Origin: Eustoma russellianum
Lineage: Eukaryota; Streptophyta; Magnoliopsida; Gentianales; Gentianaceae
Length of the DNA: 64,000 bases
Assembly: GCA_036186865.1 (NCBI GenBank)
Contig: AP025047.1
Span: forward strand, 25,000,104-25,064,103
Direction of reading: 5' to 3'
Each line of letters starts with the position of its first letter. Within the stretch, counting starts at the first letter, position 1. The notes beneath the pieces are model-generated. The model saw only the letters and a list, made by a program, of their open reading frames with translations, had not been told where the DNA came from and did no database searches. A program made the translations under genes and the position numbers. Positions 33,830 to 45,039 of the stretch are shown one piece after another.

Positions 33830-33913
33830 CTAAGGCCATATGAAGTTTTACACAAAAAGTTAAGCACATAAACACTCAATTCATTAATGATTTAAACTTA
33901 ATTCAAATGGTAC
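33830..33913 (-). other. Intron 1 of gypsy A (gag/protease junction)
   Basis: 84 bp, AT-rich, donor GTACCATT and acceptor GGCCTTAG, phase 1. Removal joins TDVVAG to AGLVNKMPANVLFDSGA. Unspliced, the frame ends within four codons (GTI then TGA), so an unspliced transcript would encode Gag alone. Element B has an intron at the same place (46625-46721). Confidence 0.78.
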
Positions 33914-34988
33914 CTGCTACTACATCGGTAGCCTCCTGCACATCTGTGTCTGTCATGAGATGTACACGGGCATTTGCTCGTGGCTTTGCTCTCGGCTGCT
34001 GAGCCGCTTCTCCCAGATTATTTTTCTTCATCTCCGGACAGTCCCTAATCATGTGACCCACTTGACCGCATCGAAAACATACTCCTGCCACTTTCCTACA
34101 CTCTCCGACGTGGTTCTTGTTGCAATGAGGGCAAACTCCTATACCCTGCTGAACTACTGGATTCTGAGGTGGAAGTCTCTGAAAATTTCCAACTGGTCCT
34201 CTCTTCGGAATCTTGACCCAACGTCTGGGTCTTCCACCAACTCTCGCATCATCTCTTGGCCTCTTGCCTCTATCAGACCCTCCAGCACTAGCTGCTCTTG
34301 CCGCCACTCTGCGGAAATCGCTCTCAACCCGAAAACATGCATCCAACATGTCCTTGTAAGTTTTCATTCCTGCATTCACTATTGTCGACTGTATCCTCGA
34401 GTCCAAACCCCTCTCGAACTTTGTCATCTTAAGGCGATTGTCTGACATAATCGCAGGGGCAAACTTACCTAAAGCATGGAAACGATCCGCATACTCCGAC
34501 ACCGTCATCCTTCCTTGCTCCAACCGATCAAATGCCCTTATTTTATCCAATATCGCAGTCTCGGGCATGTAGTATTTCAGGAAAAAATCACAGAACTGTG
34601 CCCATGAGATAGGTGGGGTCATTCTCAACACCATCCCGGCCCACCATTCGCCAGCTTTGCCACACAAAAGGGGTGTGGCTACATCTACCTTTATCTCTTC
34701 AGGCACTTGCACCAATCAAAAACACTTCTCTACCTCAGCCAACCAGTGTTGAGCCTCCTCAGGATCAGTACATCCTCCAAACTCCGGCACCCTCATCTTC
34801 ATCATCTCTCCGTAGAAGAACCGGATGTTGTGCTGTGGTGGTGGAGGCGGCGGAGGCTGATGCTGCTGAGCAAACCCTTGTGCGATCACCGTTCATGCAT
34901 CAGTGAGCACCTGGGGTAAAACCACTTGTGGTGGCTGGTTCTCCTGTCCATTGCCAGAGTTGCCTGTGTTATCTCTTCTTGGAGGCAT
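33914..34988 (-). pseudogene. Gypsy A Gag
   Basis: ATG at 34988 (MPPRRDN), a proline-rich segment, the retrotransposon gag domain (AGEWWAGMVLRM, then FDRLEQGRMTVSEYADRFHA), a basic linker and one CCHC knuckle CFRCGQVGHMIRDC. At least two stops break it near 34895 (in a short N-terminal segment) and 34716 (Trp to TGA). Gag packages element RNA. Confidence 0.88.
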
Positions 34989-35257
34989 ATTTCTCTGAAA
35001 GGTTAACCTGGCATTAGCATTCAGTAAATACAAGAAGTTACTGAAAGCTTGAACTCGTAAGAATGGGTGCGGTATGTGGTAAAACTATTAATACGACATT
35101 AGATGATAAACGCACTCGCACACACCCAACCCAAATCATACTTAAACTCTAGAGAGATCAGTACTTATAACTAAGGATCAACCTTAAGGGAGAATCATAG
35201 CTTAGGTGTCTAAAAGATCATGAACCTAAGTTTCTGAGATAGATCTGAAGCCTAGTC

Positions 35258-35269
35258 TATGATACCACC
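35258..35269 (-). other. Primer-binding site of gypsy A, tRNA-Met-like
   Basis: On the minus strand the bases after the 5' LTR read AGGTGGTATCAT; TGGTATCA matches the initiator tRNA-Met primer site and the following bases are mutated compared with TGGTATCAGAGC in element B. Confidence 0.7.
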
Positions 35270-37878
35270 TGTAGCGCCCCGGCCCGATACCGTCATCGGA
35301 ACCAGTGCACCCGCCGTAGTCTACTATGAGAACTACGAAGCGCCAAAGCAGATCAAGCATACATCATTCATGACGTAAGATAAATCAGCGGAAACGTCAT
35401 AAAATTTAAAACTTCACCATCATTAATACAACCAGAAAGTACAGCGGAAATAAAAGGGCGTCCAGACAACTCTCTAACTTATCCTCCAGTACAGCATATT
35501 AATCATCAAGTTTTCCAACATAAAGAAAGTAAGCAACATCTATCTACTTCCATGTCCATCATCCCACTGAGCCCACTCGCCATCGTCTTCGATAAATATT
35601 ATTTCATATTCCGGCTCACCTGAAAAGGAATAGAGTATCTGTTCTTAGCGAAAATATCGCCAGCAAGTAAGCCGTCTATACACCTTATGGGATCACACAC
35701 GACGAGTCACCAGTGTACAAGTCATTGCCCAAAATAAGCATCTTTATAAGAATTTCTCCAAACAGATAAATCACATAAATGACATGCGGATACAAGAATA
35801 AACATGTATTAAAACAACATATCACATAAATAAAACATAAACTAATCACATTTCTTGCATGTCAAGTCTTATGCTTAGTGTATCATGATGCATGTACTTC
35901 TTTCAAACCACACACAACACCCATGCATATGTCTTCTTTCATAAACATGTCATGCGTGTCATTTCACAAAGCATTTCATAACTCTTCTTATCATATTCTT
36001 CGTGTAGCAGAACTTTATACCCTGTGGGTGATCAGTCCACAGCAAACAGAACTTTATACCCCGCGCTGAAAGGTCCACGGCCCCATAACGTATAACTTTA
36101 TACCCCGTGCTGAAAGGTCCACGGCCCCATTACATACATCATATATCCGTGTTGATAGGTCCACGGCCCCATAAAATACTTTATTTTCCGTGCTGATAAG
36201 TCCACGGCCCCATAACATATTTTATACCCTGCTGTTGATTCACAGGTCACGCTTTTATACCCTGCTTTCGCAAGCGTGACTTTTATACCATGCGATCAAC
36301 CAGCAGCCATTTTGTCTTTCGAAAAGTTTAAAATTCTCTTGTAAACACATGTTCTTTCGCAAAGCAATTCTCAAGTCAAATGCAAGTGCCCATGTCATGA
36401 TGCAGGATGCACATGTAACTTCGTATCAAACACGTAACACACACACACACACACATCTTATATATCAAGTATGCGATCTTGCACCTCAAACACTCCATGT
36501 TCGTATCTTTCCAAATCCGTTCGTCTCACTAATTCACTTGGGATTCAATCTTATTCTTGCTTGATCAAACTTACCATCTACACCTGAATTACACCTCAAA
36601 TACCATTGCATTTTATGTTCAAAAGAAATGTGTAAAGTTACTACACATACATAGGGCGCCTAAAGGGTCAAAAAGACTTCCAGTATACTTCGAACGCTAC
36701 ATGGAGCGCCTAATGTGGACATGGAGCTCCTATACTAGCCCTTCGAAGTGTTCGGGGATGTGCCGTATACATCGAACGCCTACATGAAGCGACTAATGTG
36801 ACATAGAGCGCCTAATGTAGGTGTTCGAAGTGTTCGGAGATGCTCTGGGACACATTGAACGCCTACATTAGGCGCCTTAATGTGACTTGAAGCACCTAAT
36901 GTAGGTGTTCGAAGTGTTCTGACGGTTCTAAACTGCAGTTTTTCTGCAGTAACTTCCTCCCATCTCCTTCCTCCTTCAACCCTTTCATGCTAAACCTCTC
37001 AAGATCCATCTTACCCTCTAGATTCATCATACTTAACACACATCCAACATGAATTGATGCTTAGTTATGTCTAATAATATCCACTCTTAACCTTCTATCA
37101 TTCACAACCTTCAAAAGATACCATCAACATTCCCAACACAACAAGTCTATAACAATGCCATCATTCATCCTTCAATTCCCTGCACTTACTCTCAAACATC
37201 TAGGTGTAGACAACCAACACAAGAATAGAACAAGACAATAAACACATCAAGAATACACTTTCATGGGCATGCTTGACAAACAACAAAGCACCACATAACT
37301 ATTTTCAGAAATATGGCCCAAAGAACAAGACTTTACGCAACTAGCATCAACAATTACATATAGTAAAGCATTTAACATAGACAAGTCAAGATTACTAATG
37401 TGTGATCCAAGTTTTCTCTTTGTAAGAACATATGGCTTAAAGTATCAAAATTTGCGTAAAGCGTATAGAAAGATTACTTGCCTTTGTTTCTAGTTAAGCT
37501 TACGGATTTACTGCAGAATTTCGGTAAGGATTGCACCTAGGTTAGTCGCTCTTTCTCCCTTTTCTTCTTCTTCTCTTCTTCTTCTCTCCTTTTCTCCTTC
37601 TTTTTTCTCTCTGGCGGTTTTCCTTCCCTTTTCCCTGTTTTAACCGACCCCCTTAAGAGAATGGGGAGTTATACTAAGTGTTGTATAACTCCCCTATCTC
37701 TTAGTAGGGACTATTTTGGTAATTTCCCTTAATTACTTTTAATTCTACTTTTAACCCATTTTCTTATTTTTCCTATATTTTAAGTAACTAAGTCTCACAT
37801 CCTACAATATTAATTACATTGCATTTAAGGTTGACCTTTAAGTATGAAAGTCGTGCTTAAAAGTCACGGGGTATGACA
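35270..37878 (-). repeat. 5' LTR of gypsy A
   Basis: 2,609 bp, TGTAGCG...GTATGACA. It has the empty site of the Pack-MULE (near 36060-36070, CCCGCGCTGAAAGG) and its own copy of the GCGC hairpin array at 36655-36918, with one extra T breaking the long palindrome. Confidence 0.92.
36655..36918 (-). repeat. GCGC hairpin array in gypsy A 5' LTR
   Basis: Second copy of the array at 29119-29380, with the same order of GCGCCTAATG and GTTCGAAGTG words and a few substitutions. Its presence in both LTRs shows the element carried it before insertion. Confidence 0.88.
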
Positions 37879-39003
37879 TATGTATACATACAGACCTATA
37901 TACACGTGATTCTTATTTTGAAAGATGCTAAAATTTTGGTTAGAGTTGAAATTTATTGGAAACTCTAACATGAAATTTTAGGATAACGACATAAATGGAT
38001 AATAATTCCTTTTTTTCCCTGCTAATTGCTGTGGTATTCGAAAGTGTTGGCAATCCGAACCTTTTATATTTCTCGTACATATAAAATATATAGTAAACTA
38101 CATATTTATAACTCTTTCACTTTTTTTTGTTGTTTTCCTCTTTGAAAACTAAAAATCTATCTTCATAGGCATAATTCGATGTAATCTACTATGTATGTTG
38201 TTTTTATTATTGCTCTCAGTGTTCATACTTCTAATATACAATTTCTTCTAATAGACTTAGACTATTTTCAGAGCTGTTACAGACTCCTGTGCCCGGCCCG
38301 TTTCAGCATATTTCTGTGTTATGTGATCTAAATCTAAGGTCATTCATGCAATTTCATACCAAAACATAAAGAATTCGAGATAAACATATAAAGAATAAAC
38401 GTACAGTGATAAACAAACAATCCCAATGCAGAATGCGAGGGAATCCAAAGCAATCCGACAGAGGGGAGGGTAACCTACTTGTTAAACGCAAGATTCTCTG
38501 GCAAAGTGGTTGAATTTGGTGTGAACGTGCTTACTTTATTCGTCCCTTTTCTCTTAGTTGTTGTACTCGGCTATTGAAGGGATATGGCAATATCAATCTT
38601 TTTTTTTTCTTCCTATGTGTGTTCGGCCTTGGAGAAATTTAGAGTGTTGTTTGTTTTGCTGGGAAACGGCTGGGGGTGAAATATTTTCCTTCTCTTTGTT
38701 TTGTTTGAATGTTGGGGTAGAGAGGAAACGACAACCAGAAAAGGAAATTGTGAGGTGAGTACCATTTTTTTTATAAATAAATTAAGGGGATGAGGTTTGC
38801 GGTCAAAGGGGGAGGGGTTTTGGGCAAGAATTAAGGCAGTATTTGGGGGGAAAATGATGGGTGGGTGTTTAATGCCCCCACTGCCGTTATCAATTCAACC
38901 TTTTTTTTGTTTTTTTGTTTTGTTTTAATTTTACATGTGCAACAAAACACATTTAATTTATATTATTTTCATTATATATTTTTTTTATACTTGGGATATA
39001 ACA

Positions 39004-39110
39004 GCTGGTTTCGAGAAAAAAGTGGAAGTGGTGAGGCGGCGGCACTGGAAGGCGCTGGGAGCGGTGGAGAAGTTGCGGCGGTAAACGAAGGTAAGAACAT
39101 AGATACTGAA
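39004..39110 (+). other. GC-rich exon-like fragment next to solo LTR
   Basis: Starts with the GCTGG duplication. About 90 bp of GC-rich sequence (GGTGAGGCGGCGGCACTGG) stay open in one frame and end in a donor-like GAAGGTAAG at about 39090. The composition differs sharply from the AT-rich surroundings. Too short to identify; it may be the remnant of a gene hit by the LTR. Confidence 0.25.
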
Positions 39111-39273
39111 AGCTGAAAGGAGTGGGCCATGGCCCATGGTAGAATGACGTGTGGAGTGATGACGTAGTTGCAGATATGACAAACTGGGAAGGAAAATGAA
39201 AAAAAAAAGAAAGAAAGACGTGGTTAGACTCATTCGTGATGGGCTACACACTTATTCTGTTCGGAAGATATTA

Positions 39274-39519
39274 CTATTTTTATTGTATATATACCTATAA
39301 TGATGATTAAAGTAAGAAGAAAATAGATAAATAATATGGTCAGTCTTTCACCTTTTTTCCGTTGGAATGTCATTCTATTTTTAATGTCACATACATCTAT
39401 TTTTATTGTATATATACCTATAATGATGATTAAAGTAAGAAGAAAATAGATAAATAATATGGTCAGTCTTTCACCTTTTTTCCGTTGGAATGTCATTCTA
39501 TTTTTAATGTCACATACAT
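39274..39519. repeat. Perfect 123-bp tandem duplication
   Basis: Two 123-bp units (39274-39396 and 39397-39519) appear identical and are followed by the first 8 bases of a third. Identity implies a recent duplication. No function suggested. Confidence 0.9.
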
Positions 39520-39529
39520 CTATTTTTCT

Positions 39530-40118
39530 GGATGTTTGAAATTTCGCCCTAACTTTATACCATTAATTAAATCATTTTTTAAAATACATTACTGGTTCCA
39601 TAGGTCTTGACGTAATTTGTACTATTATTGAGTGTCTATAATGTAATGAAAATAAATAAATAAATAACCTGTGCAGTGCAAGGGTCTGCATTTGAGGGCA
39701 CCATTTCAACTAGTATATATTTTTATATGAAGTTCTAAACTTAACCAACCCTTTTGGCTATCTAGGATTAGAGAAAGGTGTATATAACAGTCTACCAGTA
39801 GTTTAGATATGTGTATGTATCAAGAGACTTATGTGTCGATATAAATTTATGCAAGTTTAAACAAACTATGTTTTATGACGAAAACTAGTGAAATTCTTAA
39901 CCCCACCGAGAAAGATTACTTTGTTGGATACTGAAAGTGTAGACAGATTCAAATGTCTAACGTTAATTGTTAATTTATTTTATTAAACTCGGCTAATTAT
40001 GTTTAGTCTAGTATTACTATAGCATAGATGCAATAAATGATACGTAAGTAGTATTTATTGTAAATAACTTTGGAATATTATGGAATAATGACTTACAAAT
40101 TGCATGCGCTTGTTATTA
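39530..40118. other. AT-rich intergenic sequence, no gene seen
   Basis: AT-rich DNA with a short AAAT-type simple repeat (about 39649-39666) and no supported ORF. Confidence 0.5.
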
Positions 40119-40264
40119 ACACAGCTTGACGCAATTTTTATTATGGGTCATCAGGAAACAAGCTCTCTGTGTTTCTAACACATGAATACAGTTGTGTACA
40201 TATAACATTTTTTACTCTGCCATAGACGGGAGCCTCTAAGATAATACGGTAATGTTGTTATTGC
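40119..40264 (+). mobile_element. TS-like SINE 3' part (copy 2)
   Basis: Matches the segment at 1095-1238: ACACAGCTTGACGCAATTTT, then TCTCTGTGTTTCTAACACATGA, then CTCTAAGATAATACGGTAATG and a GTTGTT tail. 5' truncated; flanking duplication not resolved. Confidence 0.5.
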
Positions 40265-40329
40265 TATTGTAAGTAACATAGCAATATGTTGAACCTGTAA
40301 TTGATGATTGCTTTAGCAATTAACCTATA

Positions 40330-40330
<1 letters not shown>

Positions 40331-40389
<59 letters not shown>
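40331..40389. repeat. (TTA)n microsatellite
   Basis: About 20 TTA/ATT triplets without interruption. Confidence 0.95.
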
Positions 40390-40530
40390 GTGAAACATAT
40401 GATAAGTAACAAAGCCACGGAGAGAGAGTCTGTAATTGATATAGCTTTAAATAATGGCACCTCAAGGTATGAGGTGTTGTGTTAAAACAGATCTTCTAAG
40501 TTAATTTATAAGACTAGAATGGACGAAATA

Positions 40531-43075
40531 TGTAGCGTCCCGCTCCCGAGCCTTAGTATCGGGAACAATGCATCCACCGTATCTTGCTAAGGAGAATACG
40601 AGGCGTCGAATCAACTTCTAACGTGTCAGAAATGACGTAGAAATTTTTTTCGCAGAAACGTAAATTATAACTTAAATTAAACTCAATAACATCATTACAA
40701 TACTGAATAAAATTCTAGAAATAAAAGTACTAAGGAATTATGTGAAAATCCCCAAAAGATAAATAAGAAACATCAGCTGCGGTGTCCCCTCATGTCCTAG
40801 AGGCAGCTATCAACCAGCCCACTCATCTATGTCCGTCCCGTCCTCAACAAACTTGTGCTCGTAGTCCTCATCCGGCTCACCTGAGAAGTAGAGGTGAGTG
40901 ACAAAAATCACCCAGTAGATGTCCGTCTCAAACCAATACAAAACGTGCATACCGAAATGATATATCCACATACCACATAAATATAGTATAACATGCATAA
41001 AATAAAGTAATGCGGTAAGTAAAGCACTCCACATAAAAATGCGCAACTACGTGATGCATGCCTTCATCCACGTGTCACACGCAACTAGAATCATGTCACG
41101 CAATATGTCCCTAGACCTATATGCATTACATGATACCGGGATTGACTAGATGCCTTTAGCCTGTACACCACGATCCACCATAACCGAGTGCTCATGGCCC
41201 GTACACCATAATCCACTCCACTCGAGCGTCTGAGATCCGTACATCTCAACCCACTCCAAATGCAAATGCACGTGCTATGAATGCAATAACAAAGTTGCCT
41301 GGGGCCCGTACGCCCATCCTCACCACCTCCGGCACTCAATATTTGGTTTCATAAATTTTCCAAATAGTGAAGAGTTATTGTTTGTCACTACCGGTAATTT
41401 TCCTTAGCTTGTATAAATTTTCTAGAATCTTCTAGTATTTTCTCTCATTTTTTCCCTATTTAATTCCATCTATTACTATTTATTTTTAATTACTTAAATC
41501 TAGGATTGTATACGAGTTGAACGAGCCGAACATTACATTGTTCAAACTTGGTTCATTTAACTTAGTGAACGAGCCGAGCTTGTTTGTTTATTTAAACAAA
41601 CATATTTAATTGTTCAAGCTTGGTTCGTTTAACTCACAAACAACATTAACGAGCCGAACACCTTAAAAGGACGGTTCCACTTATCGAGTTCAAACAGAAA
41701 AAGTGGTTCAAGATCGGTTTATTAACCTTTTATCCAAGCCGATCTCGAGCACAAGCTCGAGCCAAACGAGTCGAACAACCGAACGATTCGGTTCATTTAC
41801 AGCCCTACTTAAATCTACCAAAACTCAGAAATTAAGTGGAAATAATTTTATTTTAACCTTTTATATATTCTGGAATTTATTTAGAATTTTCTGGTATTTA
41901 ATTATATTTTTCAAAATTTTAAAATCATTTAATTACCCTTTTCTAATTTTCAGAAATTATTAAATTAAATAATAAATATATATATTTTTCTTTTTTTACT
42001 GGCTGGGTCAAACCCGGTCTGCTTCTTTCTTCTGGCCTGGCCCGCAGCCCGCTACCGCCTTTTTTTTAAAATAATTATAGTTATTAGGCGTGGCCTGCCT
42101 TCGGTCCCGCCTGGCCCGTTGGCAGGCCTGCCGCCTGCGTTATATTTTTTTATATATATATTAACGTTAACAGGCCTGGTCTGTAGCCCGCCAGTCAGCA
42201 TGTTCGGATTCGCGCGCTGGTAGGCCAGCCAGTTTCGCCACCGCCTTATTTTTAATTAAGCGCAGCCGACGCGTGTGAGCCACACTTGCGCGTGAGGCCC
42301 ACTCGCAGCCACCTCCAGCGGCGCGTGTGACTCACTCGCCACCGTTCTGGCTGCATTTTCGGCTCCAGACTCAAATTTTTCCTATTTCTAGGCTGTGTGC
42401 ACCTATTCTAAGACCGAAACACAAATTTTCTTATGATTCATAACATGAAAGTTCTACCTTTTCAATCCTTTAAGGGCATTTTTTAATTCGATCCAATCCT
42501 ACTACCAAAGTAATGCACATACGCGCACATACCAATCACAAACAAGCCATCTCATGCGATTTTCATATAGATCAAATACCAAATTCACATCTTAAACAAA
42601 TAAAAAAACAAAACACATTCATATACCATCAAAGCATGCATGAAACATACCCGTTTGAGGGGAAGAAGGCACCTACCTGGATTGACGCTAAAACGAATAA
42701 TTTAGACGGATTAGAACTTGGGTTTGGATACCGTGCTAGCCTTCTTCTTCTTTTCTCTCCCTCTCTTTTTTTCTTCTCTCTTTTTCCTCTCTTTTCCTCC
42801 CCTCTCTCTGCCTTTTTTTTTTCTTCACTACTGGGGGTCTCAGCTGAATTAGGTTAGGGAGAGGGGAATTTGGAGTTTATCTAGGAATGAGGAGGATTAG
42901 TGGTTAGTTAGAATTTGGTTTAGGGATAAAATCTAAAAGTTAACTAAAATAAATCCCCCCTTCCCTTATCCCCTAATTCACGGCACACACACCACCATAT
43001 CCCCTTTTTCTATTTTATTTTATTGTTTATTTATTATATTATTTTAATATCTTATTATTATTATTTTTTCGGACA
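40531..43075 (-). repeat. 3' LTR of gypsy B with MITE
   Basis: 2,545 bp; without the MITE at 41502-41806 it is close to the 2,259-bp partner. It contains GC-rich blocks rich in GGCCTGGCCCG words (about 42000-42330) and a long CT-rich tract near 42740-42830. Confidence 0.88.
41502..41806. mobile_element. MITE with 10-bp target duplication, probably Mutator-derived
   Basis: 305-bp insert in the left LTR of element B, absent from the right LTR, flanked by ACTTAAATCT at 41492-41501 and 41807-41816. Ends are imperfect inverted repeats (AGGATTGTATACGAGTTGAA against AGGGCTGTAAATGAACCGAA). The interior is built of GAACGAGCCGAAC-type words in both directions. A 9-11 bp duplication fits Mutator-like elements best. 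No coding capacity. Confidence 0.75.
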
Positions 43076-43127
43076 TAAAATTCAACTCATCTTACAAAAA
43101 AGTTTCGTCCTCGAAACTTGACGTACT

Positions 43128-44971
43128 TTATTTGAAGAGCTGTGGATATCTCTCTCGTATATGCTCCTCGAGCTCCCAAGTTGGCTCGCGCTCCGTATGA
43201 TTGGTCCAATGAACTTTAATGTTCGGAATGACCCGGTGTCTCAATACTTGGTCCTTACGATCTACTATCCTGATAGGAGTCTCCTTATATGTCGTATCCG
43301 GTCGAATCCTCAACGGCGGTGCATCTATAACATGGCTCGGGTCTGAGACATATCTCTGCAACTGAGACACATGAAATACATTGTGCACCTGAGCCAACGC
43401 TGGAGGTAGCGTCAATCTGTATGCTAACGTACCAACTCTCTCGATCACCTCGCACGGACCAATGTAACGAGGTTTTAACTTGCATTTAACCCCAAAGAGA
43501 GCCACACCCTTCATAGGTGACACCTTAAGATACAACTTTTCTCCAGCCCCAAACTCCAGAGGACGTCTCTTTGAATCAGCCTAACTCTTACTCCTGTCTT
43601 GGGCAACCTTGAGTCTATTGCGTATCAACTTCACTTTCTCTTTAGTTTGTTCAACAACCTCAGGACCGATAATAACTCGCTCACCAACCTCGTCCCAATA
43701 AACAGGAGGCCTACATTACGTCCATAAAGCACCTCAAAGGGTGCCATGCCGATGGCACTGTGGTGACTGTTGTTGTAGAAGAACTCAATCAGCATGATCA
43801 TACCATCCAGTTCCCTTTGAAGTCCAATGCGCACGCTCTCAACATGTCCTCTAGAGTATGAATGGTCCTCTCAGACGCCCATCGATCTGCGGATGAAAGG
43901 CAGTGCTCAATCGTAACTACGTCCCCAACCTTCTCTCACAAGCTAACCAAAACCTGGAGGTGAATCTCATATCACGGTTTGAGACGATACTGATCGGGAC
44001 CCCATGAAGACTGCTGATATCATCAATATACAGCGTCACCAATCTCACCAAGATCACATCACTAGGCATAGGTAGGAAGTGAGCAGACTTCGTCAATCGA
44101 TCAACAATCACCCAAATCATGTCGTCGCTATTTCTTGTCTTAGAGAGCCCTACAACAAAATCCATCGTCACATGCTCCCATTTCCACTCTGGTATCTCCA
44201 CCGGCAACATCAAACCTCCTGGCCTCTGATGCTCTGCATTAACCTGTTGACAAACGAGGCACCTCTCAATGAACTTGGCGATGTGTCTTTTCATACCACT
44301 CCACCGATAATGCTTCTTTAGATCGTTATACATCTTTGTAGCACCTGGATGAATCGACAACTTCGAATTGTGTACCTCCTTCAACAATTCCTTCCTTAGA
44401 TCCTCATCATCAGGCACGCATTACCTTCCTTGGTACCAAATACTGCCATCATCATGTATCTGGAAGCCCTCAATCAGACTAGTCATCATCTTCTCTCGGA
44501 TATCCCTAAGCGTCACATCCTCCTTCTGCGCCTCCTTAATCTGCTCAATCAGAGACGGTGTGATAATCAATGCTGCCAGGACATTAGTAGTGGAGTCAAT
44601 AATGTCAAGATCAAATTCTGCCATCTCCTTCTACAATGGCGTCTGTCTAGCATGACTGGACTTTCTACTCAAGGCATTTGCAACCCGGTTCGCCTTTCCC
44701 GGATGATAACTGATGGTCAAGTCATAGCCTTTTAGTAGCTCAAGCCATCTCCTCTGACACATATTCAGCTCTTTCTGTGTGAATAGATACTTCAAGCTCT
44801 TATGATCGGTGAAGACTTTGCACTTCACACCGTATAGGTAATGGCGCCATATTTTTAACGCAAACACCACCGCTGCGAGCTCCAAATCATGAGTCAGGTA
44901 ATTTTGCTCATACTGCTTCAACTGTCTCGAAGCATATACGATAACTCTATCTCCCTGCATTAACACGCATC
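43128..44971 (-). pseudogene. Gypsy B RNase H, integrase and chromodomain-like tail, broken
   Basis: Starts after intron 3 (CVLMQGDRVIVYASRQLK) and continues through FTDHKSLKYLFTQKE, RCLVCQQVNAEHQRP, WEHVTMDFVVGLS and VKVHWTNHTEREPTWELEE. At least four stops or shifts (near 44630, 44420, 43917-43834 and 43580) break it. Confidence 0.88.
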
Positions 44972-45039
44972 CTGCAACAAAAGTGTTAGGCTAGAATCCA
45001 TGTATACACAATGGTAAATTAAAATTCATATACATATAC
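44972..45039 (-). other. Intron 3 of gypsy B (RT/RNase H junction)
   Basis: 68 bp, donor GTATATGT, acceptor TTTGTTGCAG, phase 1, with a CTAAC branch-point motif about 15 bases before the acceptor. Removal joins DASKNGLG to CVLMQ. Same codon and phase as intron 2 of element A, but the intron sequences are unlike each other. Confidence 0.82.

Larger units (their letters stand above)
26723..37878 (-). mobile_element. Complete Ty3/gypsy retrotransposon A (Tekay/Del-like)
   Basis: 11.2-kb element with TGTAGCG...TATGACA LTRs and the 5-bp duplication TATGT (26718-26722, 37879-37883). Minus-strand order is gag, protease, RT, RNase H, integrase and a C-terminal chromodomain-like tail, i.e. integrase last as in Ty3/gypsy. 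Long LTRs (2.6 kb) and the tail VKVHWSNHTEREATWELEE fit the Tekay/Del chromovirus clade. The gag-pol frame is interrupted by two GT-AG introns (33830-33913 and 32239-32308) and by several stops from point changes. LTRs differ by roughly 2-3 percent over the first 100 bases. Confidence 0.92.
25273..39003 (-). mobile_element. Solo Ty3/gypsy LTR, split by nested element A
   Basis: Starts TGTAGCGCCC at 25273 and ends ATATAACA at 39003, with the 5-bp duplication GCTGG at 25268-25272 and 39004-39008. Without the nested element (26723-37878 plus one TATGT) about 2.57 kb remains (25273-26722 and 37884-39003), the same size class as the LTRs of gypsy elements A and B. Blocks match the B LTR in order (start CGCTCCCGAGCC, ACATATAAAGAATAAAC, GGTAACCTACTTG). 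No internal region is present, so this is a solo LTR left by LTR-LTR recombination. Confidence 0.85.

Noticed and set aside
42513..42857. 114-residue ORF in the gypsy B LTR
   Set aside because: LTR sequence with a CT-rich 3' half; the equivalent region of the other LTR is not open in the same way.
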